Source of the DNA: Agrobacterium tumefaciens_K
Lineage (GTDB): Bacteria > Pseudomonadota > Alphaproteobacteria > Rhizobiales > Rhizobiaceae
Length of the DNA: 64,000 nt
Reading direction: 5' to 3'
Assembly (NCBI RefSeq): GCF_031801495.1
Contig: NZ_JAOEGC010000002.1
Coordinates: 2,294,001-2,358,000 of the forward strand
The notes below the pieces were generated by a model. The model did not search any database. It was not told the origin of the DNA and saw only the letters and a list, made by a program, of their open reading frames with translations. Made by a program: the position numbers and the translations under genes. This document shows positions 17,405 to 27,478 of the stretch, piece after piece (position 1 is the first letter of the stretch; the number at the start of each line of letters is the position of its first letter).

Positions 17405-18240
17405 TGAAACGCCAGCTTTTCACAAAAAAGAACATCGACCGTATCAGCCTGTTTTTCGTGGCGCTGGTCATGATCTCGCCGGTCATCCTGTTCTTCCTCT
17501 GGATGATCTCGCTGTCGCTGAAATTCGAAATCGACAACGGCGCCTATCCGCCGATCCTCATTCCCGAACGCTTCGCATGGTCGAACTATGTGAAGGTCTT
17601 TGAGGAAAACAACTTCTTCCTCTATTTCTGGAACTCCGTGCTGGTGACAGGCGCAGCCACCTTCCTGGCCCTCGTCATCGGCGTTCCCGCAGGTTACGGG
17701 ATAGCGCGGCTGAAGGCGGAAAAGTCGGCCATCGTCATCATGATCGCCCGCATGACACCCGGCCTCTCCTTCCTCATCCCACTGTTCCTACTGTTCCAAT
17801 GGCTGAACCTGCTCGGCACGCTCTGGCCACAGATCATTATCCATCTGGTGGTGACGGTTCCCATCGTCGTGTGGATCATGATCGGTTATTTCGAAACCAC
17901 GCCGAAGGAACTCGAGGAAGCAGCCAGCATCGATGGCGCGTCGTCCTGGCAGGTGTTCCGCCTCGTGGCGCTGCCGATTGCCAAGCCCGGCATCGTCGTG
18001 TCCTTCATCCTCGCCGTCATCTTCTCGTGGAACAACTTCGTCTTCGGCATCGTGCTGGCCAGCCGTGAAACGCGCACCCTGCCGGTCGCGGTCTACAACA
18101 TGCTGTCCTTCGAGCAAGTCAGCTGGGGTCCGCTTGCCGCAGCAGCGCTCATCGTCACGCTGCCGGTACTTCTGCTGACCATGTTCGCACAGAAACAGAT
18201 CGTGGCGGGCCTGACCGCCGGCGCCGTCAAGGGCGGCTGA
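17404..18240 (+). CDS. Sugar ABC transporter permease (MalG/UgpE type)
   Basis: The 278-residue second permease has six predicted helices. The EAA motif reads L-E-E-A-A-S-I-D-G-A-S-S-W-Q-V-F. The ATG at 17404 sits in a TGATG overlap with the first permease stop and has GGAGG eight bases ahead. An in-frame ATG at 17380 is less likely. Confidence 0.88.
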   Translation: MKRQLFTKKNIDRISLFFVALVMISPVILFFLWMISLSLKFEIDNGAYPPILIPERFAWSNYVKVFEENNFFLYFWNSVLVTGAATFLALVIGVPAGYGIARLKAEKSAIVIMIARMTPGLSFLIPLFLLFQWLNLLGTLWPQIIIHLVVTVPIVVWIMIGYFETTPKELEEAASIDGASSWQVFRLVALPIAKPGIVVSFILAVIFSWNNFVFGIVLASRETRTLPVAVYNMLSFEQVSWGPLAAAALIVTLPVLLLTMFAQKQIVAGLTAGAVKGG

Positions 18241-18271
18241 AACAAAACCTATTTTTTACGGGATCAAAACA

Positions 18272-19333
<1,062 letters not shown>

Positions 19334-19351
19334 TACGCTTGCAGACAGGCA

Positions 19352-20326
19352 GTGGTGACGCGCATGATCAGCGAGAACACAAACGGCAAACATGTATTGT
19401 GTGTTGGCGCTGCCGTGCTCGATACGCTTTTTCGCGTGCGTGACATGCCGCGTGGCGAAGGCAAGGTTTTGCCCTACGATATGCTTCAGATCGCTGAGGG
19501 CATGGCCTCCAGCGCTGCCTATACCGTGCATCGCATGGGCGGGCGCGCCAGTCTGTGGGGTGCTGTGGGCGATGACGAAACGGGAGCGCGCATCATTCGC
19601 GACCTTTCGGAAAGCGGCATCGACACATCGGGCATGACGATTGCCGCCGGTGCGCGCTCCGCCCTGTCGACCATCATCATCGATGATCGCGGCGACCGAC
19701 TGATCGTTCCCTTCTACGATCACAGGCTGCATGAGAAGAAACGATCCTGCACACCGGACGACCTGCAGCCGTTCGATGCGGTTCTCGTCGATGTGCGGTG
19801 GCCGGAACTGGCGCTGGACGTTCTGACCGTTGCCCGATCGCTCGGCAAGCCCGCCATTCTGGATGGCGATGTGGCGCCAGTCGAAACGCTGGAGAAGCTG
19901 GCACCCGCCGCCACCCACATCATTTTCTCCGAACCGGCAGCGGCAAAACTGACGGAAACGGATGATGTTCCCGCCATGCTGCCGATCCTGCATGCCCGCT
20001 ACCCGCAGACATTCATCGCCGTGACGGCCGGACCGGCGGGCTGCTGGTGGACCGAGCCTGATGACCCGGCCGTACATTTTCAGTCCACGATAGAGATCAA
20101 GGCGGTGGACACGCTCGCGGCAGGTGATGTCTTTCACGGCACATTTGCACTGGCCATTGCGGAAGGCAAGGAAAGCCGGGCAGCAATCCAGCTGTCTTCC
20201 GTCGCCGCTGCCCTGAAATGCACCGTTTTCGGCGGACGCACCGGCACCCCCACCAGAGCCGAGGCAGAGGCCGCCTTGGCGGCGTGGCTGGCAAGCGACG
20301 AACGGGCCAGTCTGCGCCATGCCTGA
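19352..20326 (+). CDS. PfkB-family carbohydrate kinase
   Basis: The 324-residue kinase has the N-terminal G-G-R-A-S-L-W-G-A-V-G-D-D-x-x-G segment and, near residue 246, the catalytic anion-hole motif D-T-L-A-A-G-D-V-F-H-G. The Ala in place of the usual Gly (DTxGAGD) is seen in several ribokinase-family branches. Being last in the ABC-lyase operon it probably phosphorylates the imported sugar or a downstream intermediate. The GTG at 19352 and the ATG at 19364 are both possible starts with weak ribosome-binding sites; I report the longer. Confidence 0.82.
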   Translation: MVTRMISENTNGKHVLCVGAAVLDTLFRVRDMPRGEGKVLPYDMLQIAEGMASSAAYTVHRMGGRASLWGAVGDDETGARIIRDLSESGIDTSGMTIAAGARSALSTIIIDDRGDRLIVPFYDHRLHEKKRSCTPDDLQPFDAVLVDVRWPELALDVLTVARSLGKPAILDGDVAPVETLEKLAPAATHIIFSEPAAAKLTETDDVPAMLPILHARYPQTFIAVTAGPAGCWWTEPDDPAVHFQSTIEIKAVDTLAAGDVFHGTFALAIAEGKESRAAIQLSSVAAALKCTVFGGRTGTPTRAEAEAALAAWLASDERASLRHA

Positions 20327-20495
20327 TGCGCAGCGGCAGCCAGTCGTGCCTCAATAGCAGGCACATACGCCGCAAGCATAAAACTATTCCATTTTTGCGA
20401 TGCCGTTTCGGGACGAACTAGTCTAACGTCTGGTCATGCAAAGCTTTTTTCGAGAGCTTCGCAAGACACTCCTGCCGACACCACGAGCATCAGAC

Positions 20496-21554
20496 ATGTC
20501 CGACAGCCACCGCCCCAGACTGCGCGATATCGGTTTCAAGCCGGGCCATTTCGCAACAGGACTGCTGAATGCCATCACCGACGTTGAAGGTGTGTCCGTC
20601 GGCCACGCGACGGTGATCGAGGGTGACACGATCCGCACCGGCGCGACAGCCATCCTTCCGCACTCCGGAAACCTTTTTCAGGACAAGGTGCCAGCCGCAC
20701 TCGCCGTCTATAACGGCTTCGGCAAATTCACCGGTTCGACACAGATCGAGGAACTGGGTGAGCTTGAAACACCGGTCATCCTGACCAACACGCTTGCAAC
20801 CGGCAGAGCGATCGAGGCGATCAATCGCTATACCATCGCCCAGCCCGGCAACGAGAAGGTCGTCTCGCTCAACGCCGTCGTCGGCGAAACGAACGATTCC
20901 CGCCTGAACGACATTCGCGCCGGTCGCCCGAGCATCGATGAAATTGCCAGCGCTCTGGACAACACCACGACCGGCCCGGTCGCCGAAGGCGGTATTGGCG
21001 CCGGAACCGGAACGGTGGCTTTCGGCATGAAGGGCGGCATCGGAACCGCATCGCGCATCGTGCCGATTGCCGGAACAAGCTACAGCCTCGGCGTCCTCGT
21101 CCAGTCCAATTACGGTGGCCACCTTCTCGTCTGCGGCAAGCCCTACGTCAACCCCGAGCACAGGGACAAGGACGGCTCCATCGTCATCGTCGTCGCAACC
21201 GACGCGCCGCTTTCCTCGCGCAACCTGAAGAGACTTGCAGCCAGAAGCTTTGGCGGGCTGGCACGCACGGGCGCTGCCCTCAGCAACGGTTCCGGCGACT
21301 ACGCACTGGCCTTTTCGACCGCCGAAGCGGTTCGCCGCACGCCTGCCCGCCGCAAGGCCGTGGCCGATTTTCCCGATCTTTCCAACGACGTGATCTCCCC
21401 GCTCTTCGAGGCCGCCATCGAGGCGACCGAAGAAGCGATCCTGAACTCGATGTGCGCGGCAACGACGACGACCGGGTTCAACGCCGCAAGTCGCAAGGCG
21501 GCGACCATCGAAGCCATTTCCATCGAAACCCTTTCCGCCCTTCTTTCAGACTGA
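20496..21554 (+). CDS. P1-family (DmpA/BapA-like) aminopeptidase
   Basis: The 352-residue protein belongs to the self-processing N-terminal-nucleophile peptidases (DmpA, beta-peptidyl aminopeptidases). The conserved cleavage context D-G-S-x-x-x-V-V-A-T-D-A-P is present, so autocleavage before Ser228 should free the nucleophile and give alpha and beta chains. N-A-I-T-D-V-x-G-V-x-V-G-H near the N-terminus and a late S-N-G-S-G-D-Y are also family marks. DmpA of Ochrobactrum releases N-terminal L- and D-Ala. The frame is open to an ATG at 20436, but homology starts at about 20496; both starts have weak ribosome sites. dat follows after 19 bp. Confidence 0.85.
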   Translation: MSDSHRPRLRDIGFKPGHFATGLLNAITDVEGVSVGHATVIEGDTIRTGATAILPHSGNLFQDKVPAALAVYNGFGKFTGSTQIEELGELETPVILTNTLATGRAIEAINRYTIAQPGNEKVVSLNAVVGETNDSRLNDIRAGRPSIDEIASALDNTTTGPVAEGGIGAGTGTVAFGMKGGIGTASRIVPIAGTSYSLGVLVQSNYGGHLLVCGKPYVNPEHRDKDGSIVIVVATDAPLSSRNLKRLAARSFGGLARTGAALSNGSGDYALAFSTAEAVRRTPARRKAVADFPDLSNDVISPLFEAAIEATEEAILNSMCAATTTTGFNAASRKAATIEAISIETLSALLSD

Positions 21555-21573
21555 TTTTGCATACGGAGTTTGC

Positions 21574-22440
21574 ATGACAACCCCATCCGGTCGTATCGTT
21601 TATCTCAATGGCGCATTTCTGCCTGAGGGCGAAGCGCATCTGTCCATTTTCGACCGCGGTTTCCTGTTCGGCGACGGGATTTACGAAGTCACCTCCGTTC
21701 TGGAAGGGAAGCTGATCGACAGCGATCTGCACATGGCGCGCCTCGAGCGCAGCGCCCGCGAGATCGACGTTGCCCTGCCCGTTTCGACGAAGGAAATCGT
21801 CGAAGCCGAAAGACGGCTGATCGCCGACAACAATCTCACCGAAGGTTTGATCTATCTGCAGCTGACGCGCGGCGCGGAAGACCGCAACTTCCTGTTCTCC
21901 GCCGATCTCAAGCCGACGCTGGTGATGTTCACGCAGGCCAAGAAGCTCTTGGGTTATGGCGCCGAAGAAAAGGGAATTGCCGTCAAGTCGGTGCCCGACC
22001 AGCGCTGGGAACGCCGCGACATCAAGACGGTGTGTCTGCTGCCGCAGGTCATGGCAAAACGCATTGCCAAGGCCGAAGGCTGCGATGAGGCATGGATGAT
22101 CGAGGACGGCTTCGTGACCGAAGGCGCTTCTTCCACCGCCTACATCGTCACCGGTGACCGCAAGATCGTGACACGCGGCAACAGCAACAAGACCCTGCCC
22201 GGCTGCACGCGCCTTGCCGCCCTTCAGCTGGCCAAGGAAGAAGGCTTCACGCTGGAAGAACGCCCGTTCACGCTGGAAGAAGCGCTGAATGCCGAAGAAG
22301 CCTGCCTGACCAGCGCCTCGAACTTCGTGGTGTCGGTCACGACAATCGATGGCAAGCCGGTGGGTACCGGCAAACCTGGCCCGATGGTGCAGCGCCTGCG
22401 TGACCTCTACCTCGAGAACGCCCGCCGCACGGCGATTTAG
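21574..22440 (+). CDS. dat: D-amino-acid transaminase (class IV, PLP)
   Basis: The 288-residue class IV aminotransferase transfers the amino group from a D-amino acid to a 2-oxo acid. The PLP Lys is K151 in R-R-D-I-K-T-V-C-L-L-P. N-terminal F-D-R-G-F-L-F-G-D-G-I-Y-E-V and the later G-x-V-T-E-G-A-S-S segment are conserved. The R-D-I-K-T context favours D-amino-acid transaminase over branched-chain transaminase or aminodeoxychorismate lyase. Its place next to a DmpA-type peptidase and across from a D-aminopeptidase supports D-amino-acid catabolism. Confidence 0.87.
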   Translation: MTTPSGRIVYLNGAFLPEGEAHLSIFDRGFLFGDGIYEVTSVLEGKLIDSDLHMARLERSAREIDVALPVSTKEIVEAERRLIADNNLTEGLIYLQLTRGAEDRNFLFSADLKPTLVMFTQAKKLLGYGAEEKGIAVKSVPDQRWERRDIKTVCLLPQVMAKRIAKAEGCDEAWMIEDGFVTEGASSTAYIVTGDRKIVTRGNSNKTLPGCTRLAALQLAKEEGFTLEERPFTLEEALNAEEACLTSASNFVVSVTTIDGKPVGTGKPGPMVQRLRDLYLENARRTAI

Positions 22441-22468
22441 AGCGTTTCCTTGTTAAATTGAAACGCTC
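22440..22468. terminator. Inverted repeat between convergent dat and LysR genes
   Basis: A perfect 9-bp stem GAGCGTTTC/GAAACGCTC (22440-22448 with 22460-22468) overlaps the dat stop and lies 5 bp from the end of the LysR gene. No long T run follows on either side. It is probably a bidirectional terminator or mRNA-end hairpin. Confidence 0.55.
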
Positions 22469-22473
22469 CAAGA

Positions 22474-23367
22474 TCAGCCGGCAACAGCCCAGATACGTTC
22501 GACGATGGGGCGGCGGTTTTCTCTGGAGCGATAAAGCCGGACATCCACGCGGATGTCCCAGCTCTCATCGGCGGCGCGCACCAGCGCGCCGTTTTGCAGT
22601 TCCTGCCGCATCAGGCTTTCGGGAACCCAGGCCACACCCCAACCGGCCATCGCCATGGCTTTCAGCCCGACCGACATGCTGCCCTCATGCACACGCTCGA
22701 ATTTCGGCAGGCGCGCGCTCAGAAGATCGTAGAGCAGTGGCCCGAAGAACGACGATTTTTCGTAATCCAGATAAGCGAAGGGCTTCGTCGCCGTGACGTC
22801 GATGCGATGCAGCGGCTCTCCATTTGCATTCGGAGCGGAGACGGGAATGATGTTTTCATCGCCCAGACCACGGAACTCGAACATCTGCGCATCGAGCATG
22901 ACAGGCACTTCGGAGTGGGCGTAGGTCAGCAGGAAATCGCTGTGACCGTCCACCAGCGAATTGAGGTTTTCTTCCATGCTGCCGGAATCGGGACGCAGCA
23001 CGGAAAAAAGCGGCCCGACCTGATCGTTCACGCGCTTCAGCCAGTCGGGAAAAAAGGTGAATGACAGCGTATGCAGAGCCGTCAGCCGCACCGTCTGGGC
23101 ATCGGCGCCTTCCTCCTGCATCAAGGTGCGCCGGGCGTGATAAAGCTGCTTCAGCGTTTCCTGCGCGACGGGTACGAACTTCACACCCGCCTCTGTCAGC
23201 CGCGACGGATAGGAAGCCCGATCGACCAGCGTCGCACCCACCCATGCCTCGAGCTGCTTGATACGACGGCTGAACGCCGATTGCGTCACATGACGCTCAT
23301 CGGCTGCCTTTGAAAAGTTCAACGTTCCGGCAAGCGCCAGGAAATCCTCAAGCCATTTGACTTCCAA
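22474..23367 (-). CDS. LysR-family transcriptional regulator
   Basis: The 297-residue regulator has an N-terminal helix-turn-helix (L-N-F-S-K-A-A-D-E-R-H-V-T-Q-S-A-F-S-R-R) and a periplasmic-binding-like effector domain from about residue 90. It lies 88 bp downstream of the D-aminopeptidase gene on the same strand and converges with dat. It is a good candidate regulator of the surrounding peptide/D-amino-acid genes, but no target site can be pinned down. Confidence 0.88.
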   Translation of the reverse strand: MEVKWLEDFLALAGTLNFSKAADERHVTQSAFSRRIKQLEAWVGATLVDRASYPSRLTEAGVKFVPVAQETLKQLYHARRTLMQEEGADAQTVRLTALHTLSFTFFPDWLKRVNDQVGPLFSVLRPDSGSMEENLNSLVDGHSDFLLTYAHSEVPVMLDAQMFEFRGLGDENIIPVSAPNANGEPLHRIDVTATKPFAYLDYEKSSFFGPLLYDLLSARLPKFERVHEGSMSVGLKAMAMAGWGVAWVPESLMRQELQNGALVRAADESWDIRVDVRLYRSRENRRPIVERIWAVAG

Positions 23368-23455
23368 CGGCCCATTCTCCCAACAAAGATGTGGTTCCGG
23401 CGTTAAGCAGGAACAGGGGCTTTCTTAGGAGCAATGGCAGCTGATGGAAACCCTT

Positions 23456-24967
23456 TTAGCGGCTTCGCGAATACTCAATCATCCGCGCCCGGCTGGAAAC
23501 GAGTTCGATCCGGTCGTCGTCAAGCATGTTCAGGCAGATCCGCTTCGTCCATGGACCATCGGTGAGCGTGAACAGGAAACGGCCATTGCCAAGCGCCGTC
23601 AGCGGCATGGAGCGACGCGTCGGGCCGATGCCCATGGTCAGCGATGCGCCGGAAATCTCGAACTCCGCGCCCTCGCTGCAATACCAGCGACCGGAAAGCA
23701 TATGCGGAACGGGGTGTTTCCCGACCGGCAGGAACCGGCGCTTTGCATGACCGGCCTCGCCGACGATGGCGTCGCCTTCCAGCTTCAAACGCATGGGGGA
23801 CGACGCGGAGCGCGATGAAACCCAACCGTCTGCATCCTCATAAAGCGTGTCGTCGCCATCGATGAAGGTCGATGTGCTACCCTTGATCTCCAGCCACCAT
23901 GGACCGTTTTCCGTCACGTACAGGCCATCCGGCAAGGTGGCGGCAGGTTTCGGCAACGGCAGGCCGGTCAACGCCGCCATGCTTTCCAGCGCGATCTTGA
24001 AGCCATTGGTGTCCTCACGGTTCGAAACCACGACGAAACCAGTCCCATTGTCGGGATCGAGCAGAAAGTAAGTCTTGTAACCCGGATGCGATCCGCCATG
24101 GCCGACGAAACGCCTCTCACCCAGATGCGACCATCTGAGGCCAAGGCCGTATTCGCTCATGCGGCCATCCGCCAGCGGACGCTCTGCGGAGAGCTGATCG
24201 AGAACGCCGCCGAACGTACCCTCGCCACGCATCAGCCCCTGCAACCAGCGGGTCAGCGCCTCAGCACTTCCGGCAAGGCTGCCCGAAGCGGAGATATGCA
24301 GGCCAGCGGCGGAAAGCTGCCAGCCCGTCTCGCCTTTCCAGTAACCGGGAGCAAGACCATCGACCGGATCGTTCCAGACATCCGGCGCCTTGAGAAAAGT
24401 GTCGAACGGAGCGGCGATGCGTTCCTGCACGAAATCATCGAAGCGGAAGCCGTTGCGCTCCAGCGCCGCCTCAACCAGACGGTAGCCGGTGTTGGAATAG
24501 GAGACTTCGGCCCCCGCCGCGAAGTTCAGACGCGTAAGACGCGACAGGTACTCCAGCAGCGGACCGGCTTTGGTTTCCGTGTAGACAGAGAGCCCGAGAA
24601 GGGAGAGGCATTCACGCGTGTCCGGTAGGCCGCCGCTCATATCCAGCGCCTGCCCCACAGTGACGTCCGACAGCGGCGATTGCAATTCCGGGAGGTGCTT
24701 GCCAAGCGGATCGTCAAGCCCGATCAGATCGGAATGCGCCAGCACCATGGCGCAGAACACATGCTTGGTAACGGAGGCGTAGCGCACGACGCTCTGCGGC
24801 GTAAACGGTGTGAAGGTCGAGAGGCTTTCAACCCCGCCCGCGTGGGCGGAGCGGATGCCCTGAAGGTCAAAGCCAATGACGGCACCACCCGGTTCGTTAC
24901 CCGCCCACTGCGATGCAAAGCCCTGCGCTATGGTAGACGCCGCGTTCCAGTCGAATTGCTGTGCCAT
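23456..24967 (-). CDS. dap: D-aminopeptidase (peptidase S12, DAP family)
   Basis: The 503-residue penicillin-recognising hydrolase removes N-terminal D-residues from peptides. The active-site marks are S65-x-x-K68 (A-S-V-T-K-H), Y157-S-N and a later H-G-G-S-H-P-G. The spacing matches D-aminopeptidase of Ochrobactrum anthropi (about 520 residues). Two C-terminal beta-rich domains follow the catalytic domain, as in that enzyme. No signal peptide is visible, so it is cytoplasmic and acts after uptake. It lies 37 bp downstream of the ABC ATPase gene, in the same operon. Confidence 0.88.
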   Translation of the reverse strand: MAQQFDWNAASTIAQGFASQWAGNEPGGAVIGFDLQGIRSAHAGGVESLSTFTPFTPQSVVRYASVTKHVFCAMVLAHSDLIGLDDPLGKHLPELQSPLSDVTVGQALDMSGGLPDTRECLSLLGLSVYTETKAGPLLEYLSRLTRLNFAAGAEVSYSNTGYRLVEAALERNGFRFDDFVQERIAAPFDTFLKAPDVWNDPVDGLAPGYWKGETGWQLSAAGLHISASGSLAGSAEALTRWLQGLMRGEGTFGGVLDQLSAERPLADGRMSEYGLGLRWSHLGERRFVGHGGSHPGYKTYFLLDPDNGTGFVVVSNREDTNGFKIALESMAALTGLPLPKPAATLPDGLYVTENGPWWLEIKGSTSTFIDGDDTLYEDADGWVSSRSASSPMRLKLEGDAIVGEAGHAKRRFLPVGKHPVPHMLSGRWYCSEGAEFEISGASLTMGIGPTRRSMPLTALGNGRFLFTLTDGPWTKRICLNMLDDDRIELVSSRARMIEYSRSR

Positions 24968-25004
24968 GTTTCCGTCTCGTATTCCTGAAAAAGGAAAGCC
25001 GGCA

Positions 25005-25745
25005 TCAAGCCGGCTCTTCCAGTCTTATGCTGAGGCTGCGCAGTTCAGCCGTATGCTCGTGTTTCGTCCGGCCTTCGCGCAGGTCTTCCGCGCTGAGCTG
25101 CTCCACCATATCGCCGTTGAGCATCACACCCACCTGCGGGCAGAGATGTGCAATGACCGCAAGATTGTGGCTGACGAGGATATAGGTAAGGTTTCTGGCG
25201 GCGCGCAAATCCGACAGAAGGTTGAGGATTTCCGCCTGCACCGAAACGTCGAGCGCCGAGGTCGGCTCGTCCAGCAGCAGGACCTGAGGGTCAGCGATGA
25301 GCGCACGCGCAATCGCCACGCGCTGACGCTGGCCACCGGACAGCTGGTGCGGGAAACGGAATCGTACGGCCTGCGGCAGCGCGACATCCGAAAGTGCCTG
25401 CTGAATGCGCTTTTCGATATTGTCCATGCCGTGAACCAGCGGCAGCTCACTCAGGATACGGTCGATGGTCTGGCGCGGGTGCAACGATCCGTAAGGATCC
25501 TGAAACACCATCTGCACCTGCCGGAAGAATTCCGGCGTGCGCTTCAGCGGGGCGTCCTTGCCTCCGAAGGCGATACGGCCTTCCCAGCTTTCGTTCAGGC
25601 CTGCCATGGCGCGCAGGATCGTCGACTTGCCCGAGCCGCTTTCACCGACGATGCCGAAGCTGCCGCCCTTTTCCACGGAAAAGGAAACGCCCTTGACCAC
25701 TTCGCGGTCGCCGAACTTGATACGCAGATTTTCGACGTCAATCAT
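25005..25745 (-). CDS. Peptide ABC transporter ATP-binding protein (DppF/OppF type)
   Basis: The 246-residue ATPase has Walker A G-E-S-G-S-G-K-S-T, the signature L-S-G-G-Q-R-Q-R-V-A and Walker B L-L-L-D-E-P-T-S-A-L-D. The ATG at 25745 overlaps the stop of the preceding ATPase (ATGA), so I prefer it to the in-frame start 12 bases upstream. It is shorter than typical OppF because it lacks the C-terminal oligopeptide extension. Confidence 0.88.
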   Translation of the reverse strand: MIDVENLRIKFGDREVVKGVSFSVEKGGSFGIVGESGSGKSTILRAMAGLNESWEGRIAFGGKDAPLKRTPEFFRQVQMVFQDPYGSLHPRQTIDRILSELPLVHGMDNIEKRIQQALSDVALPQAVRFRFPHQLSGGQRQRVAIARALIADPQVLLLDEPTSALDVSVQAEILNLLSDLRAARNLTYILVSHNLAVIAHLCPQVGVMLNGDMVEQLSAEDLREGRTKHEHTAELRSLSIRLEEPA

Positions 25746-26572
25746 TGGCTGGACCACGCTGCATCACGGTTGAGAACGGGAAGACGCTCGCGCGGATGCG
25801 TCAGCGAGGGAATGCAGTTCAACAGCCCCTTGGTATAGGGATGCTCGGCCTTCAGAAGCTCGGAAGCTTTCAGCTCCTCCATCACCCGGCCGGAATACAT
25901 CACCGCCACGCGGTCGCAGAAATGCGAAACGAGCGGCAAGTCATGGCTGATGAGGATAAGACCCATGCCGCGTTCCGACACCAGTTCCTCGATCAGACGC
26001 AGAATTTCCGCCTGAACCGTGGCGTCCAGCGCGCTGGTCGGTTCGTCGGCGATCAGAAGTTCCGGGTCCGGCGCCAGCATCATGGCGATCATGACGCGCT
26101 GGCCCATGCCGCCGGAAACCTCATGCGCGTAAGAACCGGCAACCTGACGCGGATTGCGGATCTTCACCTGATCGAGCAGGCCGATGGCCGCTTCCATGGC
26201 GGCCCGCTTGCTGCCGCCCTTGTGGGTGCGCCATGCTTCGGCAACCTGCGCGCCGATGGTCTTGACCGGGTTCAGCGAATATTTCGGATCCTGCAGGATG
26301 AAGCCAGCCCGTTTTCCACGGATCTGACGCATCTGCCTTTCGCTGGCCGACAAAACGTCGATACCGTCGAAAGCGAGCTTGTCCGCCCTAATATCGGCAA
26401 TCGGTGGCAGAAGCTTCATCAGCGCACGCGCCGTCAGGCTCTTGCCTGAACCGGATTCACCGACGATGCCGAGCTTTTCCGTGCCGAGTTTCATCGAGAC
26501 GCCACGCACCGCCTCGAAACGGCTGGTACGTGTCTGGAATGCGATCTTCAGATTTTCAATTTCGACCAGCAT
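25742..26572 (-). CDS. Peptide ABC transporter ATP-binding protein (DppD/OppD type)
   Basis: The 276-residue ATPase has Walker A G-E-S-G-S-G-K-S-L, signature S-G-G-M-G-Q-R-V-M-I-A and Walker B L-L-I-A-D-E-P-T-S-A-L-D. G-L-L-N-C-I-P near the C-terminus belongs to the oligopeptide class. It pairs with the next ATPase and lies 3 bp downstream of the second permease gene. Confidence 0.88.
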   Translation of the reverse strand: MLVEIENLKIAFQTRTSRFEAVRGVSMKLGTEKLGIVGESGSGKSLTARALMKLLPPIADIRADKLAFDGIDVLSASERQMRQIRGKRAGFILQDPKYSLNPVKTIGAQVAEAWRTHKGGSKRAAMEAAIGLLDQVKIRNPRQVAGSYAHEVSGGMGQRVMIAMMLAPDPELLIADEPTSALDATVQAEILRLIEELVSERGMGLILISHDLPLVSHFCDRVAVMYSGRVMEELKASELLKAEHPYTKGLLNCIPSLTHPRERLPVLNRDAAWSSQ

Positions 26573-26575
26573 GGC

Positions 26576-27478
26576 TCATTGTCCCTTCGGGTCGAGAACG
26601 TCGCGCAGGCCATCGCCAAGGAAGTTGAAGGCAAGCGAAACGAGGAAGATGGCTATACCCGGAATGGTGGCGACCCACCATTGCTCGAAAATGAAGCGCT
26701 TGGCGGTGGCAATCATCGCGCCCCACTCCGGAGACGGGGGCTGCGCGCCCATGCCGAGGAAGCCAAGGCTTGCGGCCGTGATGATGATCGAACTCATGTC
26801 GAGCGTGATGCGCACGATAAGGCTCGGTACGCAGAGCGGTGCGATGTGGCGGGCGATGATGCGCCATGCGGAAGCACCGGTCAGGCGGTAGGCGGCGACG
26901 AAATCGCTGCCGCGAACCGTCATGGTTTCCGCACGCGCCAGACGCGCATAGGGAGGCCATGCGGTGAGCGCGATGGCGAGAATGGCGCTTTCGACGCCGG
27001 GCTTCAGCGCGGCAACGAACGCCAGTGCCAGAATGAGACGCGGAAACGCAAGGAAAACGTCCGTCACGCGCATCAGCACCGTATCGACGATACCACCGAA
27101 GTAACCGGCGATACAGCCGATCGCAAGACCGATGGGAGCAACGAGAACGACGACGGCGATGACCATGCCGAGCGTGACGCGGCCACCGTAAAGGATGCGC
27201 GAAAGAATATCGCGGCCAAGCTCATCCGTGCCGAACCAGTGTTCCGCACTCGGAAAAGCAAGACGATTGCCAAGGTTCTGCGCTGCCGGATCGTACGGCG
27301 CCAGAACCGGCGCAAGCAGCGAAAGAGCAATAAACAGAACGATGATCGTCAGGCCGATCACCGCCAGCGGATTGGATCTGAGGCTGAGCCAGATGCGATA
27401 GCGATTTCCCCACGCCGCCTGGCGTCGGGAATGCGGCGTTTCATCGAGCGCCCAGTTTCTGAAGGTAGCAAGCATCAT
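26576..27478 (-). CDS. Peptide ABC transporter permease (DppC type)
   Basis: The 300-residue inner-membrane permease has an N-terminal cytoplasmic segment, a first helix near residue 35 and the H-W-F-G-T-D-E-L-G-R-D motif typical of DppC/OppC. It ends in G-D-G-L-R-D-V-L-D-P, also diagnostic. Its start overlaps the upstream permease gene by 4 bp. Confidence 0.9.
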   Translation of the reverse strand: MMLATFRNWALDETPHSRRQAAWGNRYRIWLSLRSNPLAVIGLTIIVLFIALSLLAPVLAPYDPAAQNLGNRLAFPSAEHWFGTDELGRDILSRILYGGRVTLGMVIAVVVLVAPIGLAIGCIAGYFGGIVDTVLMRVTDVFLAFPRLILALAFVAALKPGVESAILAIALTAWPPYARLARAETMTVRGSDFVAAYRLTGASAWRIIARHIAPLCVPSLIVRITLDMSSIIITAASLGFLGMGAQPPSPEWGAMIATAKRFIFEQWWVATIPGIAIFLVSLAFNFLGDGLRDVLDPKGQ